From the NCBI GenBank assembly GCA_900708905.1, contig CAADRB010000005.1, forward strand, positions 2,137,689-2,201,688: a stretch of 64,000 nucleotides of DNA. Reading direction: 5' to 3'. Origin of the DNA: Hymenolepis diminuta. Lineage: Eukaryota > Platyhelminthes > Cestoda > Cyclophyllidea > Hymenolepididae. This document shows, piece after piece, positions 38,501-47,040 of the stretch. The stretch's first letter is position 1, and every line of letters starts with the position of its first letter. A program made the translations under genes and the position numbers. The notes beneath the pieces were generated by a model, which was not told the DNA's origin, searched no databases, and worked only from the letters and a program-made list of their open reading frames with translations.

Positions 38501-38661
38501 GCTACTGAGTAGCCGAAATACGTCCCCCGTTTCTCAGATGAGTATATCTGAGCGCCGAGGGATGGAAACAGCCAGTCTGATTGGGTTTTTTGAGTAGCTT
38601 CAGCAGCTAATAGAAGGGTAAGTAGGGAGTACAGAGCGAGCTCAATGTAATACCCGGACAT
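23161..38661 (-). CDS. Integrin alpha subunit (no I domain), complete 12-exon gene
   Basis: Cell-surface adhesion receptor alpha chain; in the family it pairs with an integrin beta chain and binds extracellular matrix. The joined exons (38253-38661, 34350-34655, 31849-32159, 30872-30924, 30290-30800, 29873-30049, 28927-29802, 27533-27803, 27039-27115, 26498-26776, 24112-24453, 23161-23571) give 4023 nt, a multiple of three, encoding about 1340 residues; vertebrate alpha chains are about 1000-1100. Seen: signal peptide (residues 1-22), FG-GAP propeller with Ca-binding loops DLNGDGSPE (365-373), DLDGDGIDD (485-493) and DVDGNLSPD (571-579), thigh/calf region, basic cleavage site RRERR (1146-1150), transmembrane helix (about 1286-1311) and GFFKR (1313-1317). 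There is no I domain, so it belongs with the RGD- or laminin-type (alphaV/alpha5/PS-like) group; the exact subgroup is not resolved. All introns are GT-AG. The 7/8 and 8/9 junctions are the least certain. Confidence 0.93.
24112..24453 (-). CDS. Integrin alpha exon 11: calf-2 with furin-type cleavage loop
   Basis: 114 codons rich in Arg, Ser and Gln, with the basic motif LRRERR followed by SAEGF (cleavage predicted after residue 1150). This is where non-I-domain alpha chains are cut into heavy and light chains. The Arg/Ser-rich loop is longer than usual. The exon ends KIVSCDRQ...PICLH, half of the conserved cysteine pair completed in exon 12. Phase 0 at both ends. Confidence 0.9.
24454..26497 (-). 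other. Integrin alpha intron 10
   Basis: 2.0 kb, AT-rich; no exon or repeat recognised. Small ORFs here show no coding character. Confidence 0.6.
26498..26776 (-). CDS. Integrin alpha exon 10: calf-2
   Basis: 93 codons, phase 0 at both ends. The sequence IGPEFEQIFLVSNLGPSPM matches the family pattern in which a strand is followed by L-x-N-x-G-P-S; it continues NIWVNLSVPLQ and FLIYLLDL. Acceptor ttttag, donor gtaagt. Confidence 0.9.
27039..27115 (-). CDS. Integrin alpha exon 9: calf-1/calf-2 linker
   Basis: A short exon reading FMRYQSDIASTDFHPLLEKV and ending at donor gtaagt. Only one frame is open through it, and that frame runs on into exon 10. The acceptor used is cccag at 27116-27117; an alternative acceptor (ctcag, exon start 27135) would need a phase-2 donor. 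Confidence 0.72.
27533..27803 (-). CDS. Integrin alpha exon 8: calf-1
   Basis: Encodes TTVVCSLPNPF, equivalent to the conserved V-C-x-L-x-N-P strand of calf-1, and ends in KFSYDLKLFADVK. Acceptor ttcttag. The strongest-looking donor (gtgagt at 27535-27536) leaves phase 0, which no acceptor of exon 9 can continue. The donor gtagac four bases further (27531-27532) leaves phase 1 and gives an open join (ADVKVTFMRYQSD), so I use that one. Confidence 0.8.
27804..28926 (-). other. Integrin alpha intron 7
   Basis: 1.1 kb. Its first 62 bases stay open in frame with exon 7, up to a second donor (gtaagg). The rest is AT-rich without recognised content. Confidence 0.6.
28927..29802 (-). CDS. Integrin alpha exon 7: thigh domain and start of calf-1
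   Basis: The largest exon (292 codons). It begins VVTLRSRNLVWLERP, the short strand that leaves the propeller, runs through the thigh beta-sandwich (cysteines in TPCDPSRCKY; RFRYRVDLDSR) and enters calf-1 (NPDCGYDDICVPDLNVEV, RNLGENAYDTKVRVHIP, YACKIE). I end it at donor gtaagc (28925-28926), in phase 0 with exon 8. The frame stays open to 28861, with a second donor gtaagg at 28863-28864. Confidence 0.88.
29873..30049 (-). CDS. Integrin alpha exon 6: last propeller blade
   Basis: 59 codons including FGWSMASKSDVDGNLSPDLIVGDY, the third Ca-binding loop and the last FG-GAP-type blade. Phase 0 at both ends, acceptor tttcag, donor gtgagt. Introns on either side are 240 and 70 bp. Confidence 0.92.
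30290..30800 (-). CDS. Integrin alpha exon 5: two Ca-binding propeller blades
   Basis: Contains DLNGDGSPEIIVGSPYY and, about 110 residues later, RFGHVVLSAGDLDGDGIDD followed by IAVSCPF; these are FG-GAP/Cage repeats with intact D-x-D-x-D-type loops. The stretch between them is long, acidic and Ser-rich (roughly residues 382-465) compared with vertebrate chains. Ends phase 0 at donor gtgagt. Confidence 0.93.
30872..30924 (-). CDS. Integrin alpha exon 4: 53-bp exon with FG-GAP motif
   Basis: This small exon encodes RYINDNWGHIGSFFGY, the classic IGSxFGYS turn that precedes the first Ca-binding loop. Acceptor ctttag, donor gtaagt. Phases 0 in and 2 out fit both neighbours, and the next intron is only 71 bp. 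Confidence 0.9.
30925..31848 (-). other. Integrin alpha intron 3
   Basis: 0.9 kb, AT-rich, no other content seen. Confidence 0.6.
31849..32159 (-). CDS. Integrin alpha exon 3: propeller
   Basis: Encodes GDEPGEAFTVIGMPGSY, a linker, then FNLGYSVGLY and FTILASSPMW, i.e. the strand pattern of a propeller blade (an FG-GAP equivalent followed by the hydrophobic A-S-P strand). Entry phase 1, exit phase 0; donor gtatgt. Confidence 0.9.
32160..34349 (-). other. Integrin alpha intron 2
   Basis: 2.2 kb, AT-rich, no exon or repeat recognised. Confidence 0.6.
34350..34655 (-). CDS. Integrin alpha exon 2: propeller, with serine-rich insert
   Basis: It opens with SLWIGGLVAATSNG, continues to a GCDPRYLY segment and ends in a paired-cysteine region (GTCALY...EEGACISGF), matching the second and third propeller blades of the family. 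Residues about 168-180 (STLSASSSSSSLY) form a serine run with no counterpart in the vertebrate alphaV sequence I can recall. Entry phase 1, exit phase 1; acceptor cacag and donor gtaatt. Confidence 0.9.
34656..38252 (-). other. Integrin alpha intron 1
   Basis: 3.6 kb, the longest intron of this gene and directly after the first coding exon, a common place for enhancers. No motif cluster was identified. Confidence 0.6.
38253..38661 (-). CDS. Integrin alpha exon 1: signal peptide and first propeller blade
   Basis: The ATG at 38659-38661 starts a hydrophobic leader (YSLLTLLLAAEA) followed by a mature N-terminus with the FG-GAP-like element GTYFGYSVAS and the VGAPKG strand. This is the standard start of integrin alpha chains. 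The exon ends at donor gtaagt after one base of a Leu codon (phase 1). The start is chosen because it is the only Met directly ahead of the leader, and an AT-rich 5' flank with a promoter-like block lies behind it. Confidence 0.9.
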
Positions 38662-38763
38662 GGCTAGTAGGGGAGAAGTAGACTCATATTGTAGTAATAT
38701 TTAGAGGGGGGGTGCAAGTTATAGTTGGTAGAACGTTTAACCGCGACACACAACTAGAAAGCG

Positions 38764-38925
38764 GTATATACACACGTGGGAATGGTGGAGCACACATTCA
38801 CGATCGTTTCTCCTCTCTCTCTACCCTACGCGCTATACTATCTCCTCTCCCGGTGCGTCCTCTGATTGGCCAGCACGATGATTGGCGGCTAGAGATTGGC
38901 CATTGCACTTGGCCGCGTCATCGCT
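38764..38925 (-). promoter_or_regulatory. Likely integrin alpha promoter: three CCAAT boxes, CRE-like site, E-box, TATA-like box
   Basis: On the - strand, CCAAT occurs at 38895-38899, 38881-38885 and 38865-38869 (spacing 14 and 16 bp), each in good NF-Y context (GGCCAAT or CGCCAAT followed by C). A TGACGCGG element sits just upstream, and a CACGTG E-box (38773-38778) with TATATA beside it lies about 105 bp before the ATG. The block is distinctly GC-richer than its surroundings. The start of transcription is not known. Confidence 0.6.
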
Positions 38926-39000
38926 ATGGTTGTGCTGCTTGTGTGATCAATTGCGTATACAGAAGTTTGCGTGCATTTACGCATGTGGGTGTGCACGTCT

Positions 39001-39840
39001 GACGTGTCTTTACGGCATTTTGTTGTGCTGTTCTGTATGTAAGGATGCGGAGATACTTAGCAAGGAGAAATAAACTGCAGATTGGGGAGGTAGAAAATAA
39101 TGGTCCTCTCTTTTACCATTACTGTAGTGATTAATTCATTAACTAAATTGTTGATACTTTTATTCATTACTTTTGAACGAGTTTGAATCGTAGTCGCGCA
39201 ACTAAACATTTTGTAAATCTCATACACTAATTTCTTACTCTCCTCCGTGCAACGAAGAATATGAATCATATAGGGCTTTTAGATGTGATTCTCTGTCAGT
39301 TAAAAGGCACTTCAGGTTAGTAGATGGACAGAAGTGTTCAGACAGCCCTTGCCTCCATTCAAATGCCTTAGCTTTCCTCATTGTCTGCTATGACTGCATA
39401 AAGGAAATTAATACTTGTATTTTGACACCATTTTCCACTAACTGCAATATCATTTGAGAAAGCTATAATTTATGGATGACTTCTATAAAATAGAGAAATA
39501 TGTTAAGCCATTTTTTCGAAACCTCTCCGAATTTTATAACAACGAGATAAGAAGGAAATAGAGATTGTGGCTGAATATCTGTACTAGAGGAGAAGTGAGA
39601 GATGGTGTCAGCCTCTTGACTAATGAACTGAGAGAGTGACTAGGTGAACAAAGTAGAGCTCGATAGGCGATAGGTAGGTAACAGAGAAAAATCAATAAGC
39701 CAATTAAGGGAAAAATGTAGAAGAGATTAGATGTAAAGGAATGGGATCGACAAAAAGCCGAAAATCTTTAAAATGAACGTTGAATTAACATCGAAATAAG
39801 ATTTGAGGAGCCTTTCTGTTTAAGAATTAAGAAGAAAAGT
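39001..39840. other. Intergenic
   Basis: Upstream of the integrin promoter region. A purine-rich stretch near 39540-39720 is faintly like the dispersed repeat but not alignable by eye. Confidence 0.5.
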
Positions 39841-41195
39841 AGTAAGCTTGCATCCTTTCAGTAAAAAATGGAATCCGATAAGACGCCAAAAAACTAAGCT
39901 CAAAGATACTGAGTTATTATTCTGTTCGAGGCTGAGCAATACCTTTAAATTGCCATCGCTCATCATACTTATCAATATGCTGACTCGCGCCGCGAAAGAC
40001 AGCTTGACGGATATTCCGGACAAAAACCAGTCGTGGCGGTATTTTGATCTCCATCTTCAATAAAATCGAGACGGGTTGTTGTATTAATGAAAGGTACCGA
40101 AGTAACCGCACATCAGTTTTATCCTTTCCTCAAACGGAGACTGGTGATATCTAATGGCGGATAGTTAATATCGCCAAAAACTCTCCTATGGTGTTATCTA
40201 CCGCAACTCCAGTTAAGGCGGCCAAATATGACATGAAGTTATACTCGTCAATCAGAGACAGTGTAAAAGCAGCGATTCTCCCACGTTTAAATTCGTTTCA
40301 GCACTTGTCTGAGTAATAATAAGTCCCTAAAATACTTTTTGCTTGATTACCAGACAAATCAAATATGCCAACTAAAGGAAAATAAGGAAGGTTATTGTAT
40401 TTTTGCCACCCTAGGATTCCTAAATCATCCGCGAACATCAAGTCGCCAAAACATCTTGGTCAGTGCAATCATGTTTGAACTAAACCCATGGTCCTTCCTT
40501 CCTATGCAAATTACACTGGTGGATGATAAGTATCCCAGATGATCATTCTTGCAAAACCTTGGTCAATTGGAATAATATCACATGTGGTTGTACTCATTTT
40601 TTTCAAGGATCTCTTTATGCACTCTCAAACTAAGACTCCGTAGTCTCATACTGGCGTCAATTTTGCTGGACCTATCCTTTCTATGTTTCTCTCATCTCAT
40701 CGTTTTTTATTCATATTCGAAGTGAACTGAAGTTGTACTATTAAGTCTGCCATAACCAGCGCCGCCATTAACAGCTTCCGCCAGATATCCGCCGCTCATG
40801 AATTATCAAAATTAGTGTATCCGGAAATGTCACCCAGTTCTATTCTACTCAATTTGAGGACTATTGTAACCATCATCGTATCTCCCATTTACACTCTCCA
40901 CCCAGTCTCATTGGTCTGAAGAATAAATTTCCAATAATGCAAAAAGACAAATTCCTATTTTACCAGGGGAAAGATAACGGAAGAGATTTTTAGTCCATTA
41001 CATCTGGTGTCCAGATATCGACACGCCATCACATACATCACCGCCGCATCTTACAAATCGAAAACGGATGCAACGGAGATCTATCTAGGTATGCGTCATC
41101 TCTCTCTGCCGCAAAATCACGAAACTCCAGAGACCAACGAAGTCGACGGCCCGGTCGTTATTCTAGATGCTTCTGAAGACCTCGTAAAATATTAA
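39841..41195 (+). pseudogene. Broken coding-like island, unidentified
   Basis: A GC-richer block in which several frames carry protein-like stretches on the + strand: MLTRAAKDSLTDIPDKNQSW (39979-), VNIAKNSPMVLSTATPVKAA then YDMKLYSSIRDSVKAA (about 40160-40315), KSAITSAAINSFRQISAAHE (about 40745-40915) and SRYRHAITYITAASYKSKTD ... DASEDLVKY with TAA at 41193-41195. They sit in different frames with stops between them, so this looks like a decayed gene or retroelement; a gene with unusual splicing is possible. No family recognised. Parts are also open on the - strand. Confidence 0.35.
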
Positions 41196-44100
41196 TGGTT
41201 AACTCAACTCTCAAACCGATGGATAGACAATTTACGATGAGACGTGTTTGAAAAAGAAGTCCATGTACCCAAAACGTAGGAATTTCTTGCAATTTCGAAA
41301 TGCGATAAAGCAAGAGGAAAGAAAATACGGAATTTCCCCAAGTGTGTAACAAGAGTTTTGTTCGGTAATGCAAAAAGTAGGAGAATGTATTCGCCGACTG
41401 ATCGGAGATTTACACACTCTCTTGGGTCACAAATGTGGTGGTTCACCGTGAACTGGATCAAATTATTTTGAAAGGAAGAAGTGGCGAATAGGGGGAAAAT
41501 TGATGTTGATCGTAAATGGGGAGGTCAATTACACACCTACCCTGAAAGGGGTAAAATTCTTTGGGATTAACTTGTACTTTAAGGGGACCTTTTAATGATG
41601 GTAGAAAAGGGACATTAGAGAAGTGCAAGGTTTATCTGTTTCTGGAAGGTATCAGTTTTACTTATCGGAAACTGCAAATTTGGTGAAAATTAAAAGTCGG
41701 TTTTTAGAATAATAAAATACCGGTTAGCTGCTGATTGGTTAATTGAAAAGGATAAGTGATGGGACATCAGTAAACATGACTCAAGGCTGCAGAGTCAATT
41801 CTTTGTTGCTAGATGAGCTACTAACATCCCGCAGATGGTCTCCAACTCATACATCAGTCTTATCAATGTTTGAGTGCATGCTGATCTCGAAATTTATGCA
41901 GTCTGGACAAAATTTCCGTCGATCTGAGAGAAGTTTAACCATCACCTGTTTGATATAAAGAGACTTTAATTCAAATAAATAAGCCTGATGTGTCTGCACA
42001 GCAGCCTTCTCACATCCTCTACCTTGATCTAAGTCAACTGTAGTTGAGTAATGTCTAGAGGACACCTAATTCGTAACTGCAGAAGTAAGGATTTTTGACA
42101 ATAACAATAAGGTGGACGGAATTTCATAGCTAAGAATTAGAAATAGTCTTCGTAAATGGCATTTATTCGATTGTTTAAGTACAAATCTCTCAGTTAGTTT
42201 ATCGGCTAATAAAAAGTTACACATTTTCTTAAAAGGCCTAATCCTGCACATTTTCTAAAGAGTAGTAAACAATTATTTTTCTATTCACGGTTTAAAACCA
42301 TTTTGGTTAGCTATGATAAAATAAAACAAATTTGGTTAAAATTTCAAATTTCGTCAATATTCAGAATCTTGTTTAGTGAAAGAAACTGTATTGGAAGGAA
42401 TATTCCAGTACAAGTATCTTTTTTTCTATCATATTTTTAACCCACACACTATTCTTTCCTCCCTTAAAATGGTAGTTTATAAATCAAGAAAGACAAGTTA
42501 TTTTCCTCTGAATTCGAGTTTATAATGTCCTTGGCCCAATTTCATCCAGGGAATACTTTGTATTCAATCTTTAACAATTAATTACTCGAAAAAAACAATT
42601 CTCCTGCTGCATTTCATGATTTCGGGAAAAATTTTCGTATTAATGGTTTTCGAATATCTCCGGCGGTTGTAAATGATATACACTGACATTGTAATAAATC
42701 GATATTAGGTATTAATGCTTAAAAATTTTCAATTTGCTAGAAATTGTCCATTTAATGATGGTGTTTATAAAACTAACTTCAGTGTTTATGTATTAGGAGG
42801 GAGAACAATATTTCAATAAATAATAATTATTCTAATTACATTATCTTATTTCTGACCTCTTTGATTCGCGCTTAGTCAATGTCATTTTATTAGAAACAAT
42901 TTTTCTTTCCTTTCGTCCCTAAATGGTACAAGTATTACGAACGTGTGGTTTTTCTAGAGTTCAGATTTAGTCTGTAGATATTTCCGTTCCTGCAATTAAG
43001 GAATCTAATAGGAAGAACAGATTATTTCAGATAAGGTATGGAAATAGTAACTATTGGTTTCCTTTTGGAAAATTAACCTTTGATTTCATAAAATTTGTCT
43101 TGGAATTTTCCTCAACACATTTACAGTAATCTCTATTTCTTCCTTCTCTCCTTTCCCTTGTATTATTGTTTATAAAAATTTATATTCACATATTGCCTTG
43201 ATATCTTCCTCCTGTTCATGCAGTACGTATATATTGTTCGTCAAGATTGCATTAAAAGTAATTCCAGAAAACTAGCCCCGGATCGATGTCTACCGAGAAG
43301 ACTTCAGTCGGTAACTTCCGCTTCTAACCTTGAGTATTACTAAAAGGGATAGTTTAGCAACGCTGGAGGAAGCTCAAAGGCACCCTACACTATCAATCTA
43401 CACTTTAAAGCAGTGAAAATTCCAGTTATCACTGGAAAATATTGCTGATGCCAGCCCAAATCACTGAGTCTTAGTAAATGGCATAGAATTACCATACAAA
43501 AAGCTTTTACAACTTTACATAATGGGAAATTTATAGGAAGAGAAAATTTGTAGAGGGGAAACATGTTCACATTTAAGAGGGGTTAGAGGGGTTATGAGCT
43601 TTTACTCAATTCTATACATTAGCAACAGAGAGTTCACATTAAGCTTCACAAAACAAAATACAAATAAATATTCTTTTCCTTAAATAAAATGAATGTTTTA
43701 GGAACAAATATTAAGAGATATTTTCGCCAAATCTGCCGATGTTTTCTTTAAGTATTTTTTCCAGGAAATTACAGACGAGTTTGTGATTCACTTATGCAAT
43801 TAAATGACCTGTTTGGTAATAAACGCAGAAAATTTAAATAAATTTGGTGAATTTCCACAAAAATCCCAGACAGTGCTGTTCACTCAATTTTACAAATTTC
43901 GAAACTATCGGGAAGAAAATGAACTTCAGCGAAAAAAACCATTTATAGCAATTAGCTGTGTATTTTATTATATTTATTTATTCTCAATTATTATTTACTA
44001 TTTTTGAGTTCAAAATAAATAAATTTTCATTGTATATTTTTTCATTTTAGAGTTTCTATAATTATTTTCGGGTAATTTATCGAACCTAGATGCATTTTAG

Positions 44101-46972
44101 AACCATATTTATGAAAACGTCCTAACTTGAGTAAACAAGCTAATCGAACTCATTTCATACAGGAGGAATAAATAAAGGGATTCCATATTGGACAATTTCA
44201 TTTAAAACACCGATTGTCTTTCAAATTATTACATAAACTTCAAGGAGATACTTTCATTACAACAAAGATGACAACAGGGGGGAGGGGGCCACAAACTTAA
44301 CTCATCCAGTCCAGTTAATTATAAAAATCTCGTGATCGAGCTTTGCTTGATGACATTTGGCCTTAAGTCAGAAATCAATTCAGGAGTGAACTAAAGGGAA
44401 GTAAAATTTATCAGATCCAATGAATTACAGTAACTTAAAATTCTTCTCTCACGCATTTGATGACGTTTTTTCCGTCTGTGCAGCTGTGGATCTAGTGTTT
44501 TTTTCAACTCAGTTGAAGTTTAACCTTAGTCAGTTTTATCTTGTTTTCACAAACAAAAAGAAGACGAAATCAAACTTTTAGGATTTTGGTTTTGCTATGA
44601 GCACTCTCTTTATTAACTCACTTTAATAAGGAGAGTTGACGCAGAATATGTGGAAAAGATATTACAAATTTCGAGAATCTAAGTTTTAAAAGAAGAGCTG
44701 TCAACTAAATCTGGAGTTTTATTTAATTCTCAACCACTTTAGATGCGTCGGTATTTCAGAGTTGATTTGGATTTATCACTCAAATATTTCTTTCTACAAA
44801 ATCTATTTGAAAGTAAGGACCTGGGTTTTCACCATTGGTTGAGGTGACGACCAGAAAAGTTGCATTTTCAGTCCCCTTACATTCACAGGATTTTGACCAA
44901 CCCAATTGCAGGTATTTGTACCGAACGGAGTTTATATCATCTTAAAAACGTTAATTTTTTCCATTCATCAAACATTTCTAATTACAGCAGTTGTTAGAAA
45001 GTGACCACATAGTTATTTTGTAGTACCTATGGTAGCACATATTTCTTCTTTATTGTCTCAGAGAGCTGCATGCCAGTTCTTGTCAAGTTTTAGCGATGTG
45101 CAATTTATTAGAAATCAGAACCATTCAGCGGTACTCAGCTCACATACTTCCGACTTTTCCAACCTTAAAATTCATGTTTGTTATTATAAACTGCTAGCAT
45201 TCTGGCTATTTGTTGAAAAATGTATGTGAAGTGGTTGATCAAACATCAAAATTTATGAACTATTTGGCAACCTCCGGATGCTTTGACCATGAATTCACTT
45301 CATGAATGGGGAGCAAATCCTCAACTCAAAATGTAAGGGATATGGAACATGACCAAGCCCAATAAGTAAAAAGCTCCAAAATGAAGATATAAGAATCAAA
45401 TTTTGTACAACTTTTTTGATGCTCTAACTTTACTAACTGCCTCCATTTAATCTCCTTCCCTTTTAACTCTGATGGGCTGCTTTATTGATCTATTTTCAGA
45501 TACTTTTGCACTCTAGAATCCTATAACACTTTGTCCTATCATGAGTAATAATAAATTATTAAATTATCTTATTATCTAACAGCTTAACTTGCTCGATCTC
45601 TAAAGATTATCTGGTATATAATCAAATGTGGGTATTTTCGGTACTAGAAGACTCTCGATGTTAACTTGGGACTTTTACAATCTTCCATTCAATGTTAATC
45701 TAGTATTAAAGTGGTGATGAAGTCGACATTATTAGTCTTCAGGGAAATATTGCAGACCTAGTCTCCTTATGTGGGATTGTTAAAACCTCAAGCACCCACT
45801 TTTCACAAAACTCCAGTAAATATTTGAAAATTCTGTTGTCATATATTGCACCATCAATCATGGCTTGTATTTTTACGCTAATTGCCCATTTCATTCTCGT
45901 CATCTTACATGCAGATCAGATGAATGATACCTACTCTTTCTCCTAATTGGGTTGGTAAAAACTAGCTCCATACATTCACTTTTTATCCATTTCTTCATCT
46001 GTAAGGGCAATAAGAGAAAAAAATGGTTGATCTCCAGGATCCGCTGATTAATCACCTCTTCTCAGATGCGTTTTCTGATTGCTGTAGGCAATATCGCCGC
46101 AGATCAAAAAATATGCTTTTCGAAATCCCTATCCCTAGGCAACGTTAATACGATCTAACAGCAGTTTCTAGAAAATTTGTTCACCTTGTGTTATTAGAAG
46201 ATACTGTTCATATTTAAAAGTCATTTCAAACAAAAATGACAATCTAAAGTGCTGAAATGCTGTGAATTTAAACAAAATATTTGTTTTATTTACAAAATAT
46301 CAAATAGACAAAGGTTGTGAAATAAAGTAATTTCAAAACGGTTTCTTATAAATACTTTTAATGTGTTGCAGCTACTCACATTCACTAGCTAAAACTGGAT
46401 GGTCAAGTTTCTCATACTATTTAGAATAGTATGTCATTAGACATTAGATGTCTTGTGTCTATTACGCTTTGGGAGGTACACACAAAATTCTTTAAATATT
46501 ACCTTTCCAAACATTTAGGATTCGTGTCCGAGTAGTTTTGTATAACTTTCCCTCTTAATCTAAGAGTATAAATAAATACTAAGATCTTCTTAAACGCTCT
46601 TGCCTAAAGACTCAAAAAAATTTGACATTTAATTATTTTAATAAATATAAAAATAACGATCTAAAATGCTTACATCCTAAATCTAATGCTGTTTTAATTA
46701 GATGGGGACTTAAAAAAGGAGGCTGGATTTCGCTTTGTGGAGAAGTGAATGAAAATTCAGCACTGCCCCTAAGGAACAGTAGAATTATTAATTTTTATGA
46801 ATTCCCTGAAGAGGACGCCAGATAGTTGACCTTAACTAGGAATTTATCAAGTGTAATGAGTGTACTTCAATCTAATTAACCTAATACTTGAGGGCTTTCC
46901 GAAATGTCAACATATGCGTAAGAATTTCACGTATATTTTTTAGCATTATTTGTAAATTATTACTATTTACTG
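41196..46972. other. Intergenic, no gene seen
   Basis: AT-rich. A G-rich run (g6-a-g5) sits at about 44278-44289, and an open, coding-like fragment (LAPDRCLPRRLQSVTSASNL) lies near 43275-43342. Otherwise no recognised content. Confidence 0.45.
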
Positions 46973-47040
46973 TGCCCTAGTGACGCTACGGTTAATAGGT
47001 CTGTCTGCCAAATCAGAGATCATGGGTTCGATCAGCATCA
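46973..47040 (+). ncRNA. tRNA-Gly(GCC)-like relic or SINE head
   Basis: A-box-like gtgacgctacggtta, an anticodon-like loop ctgccaa (GCC) between tctg and caga, and B box gggttcgatc occur in correct order and spacing. The T-stem 3' side and acceptor stem do not pair, so this is not an intact tRNA. It is best read as a Pol III-promoter SINE head or a decayed tRNA copy. Confidence 0.5.

Noticed and set aside
38712..39073. + strand ORFs of 96 and 63 codons at the integrin promoter
   Set aside because: They overlap the CCAAT/CRE-like promoter block, lack any recognisable domain and are best explained by its higher GC content.
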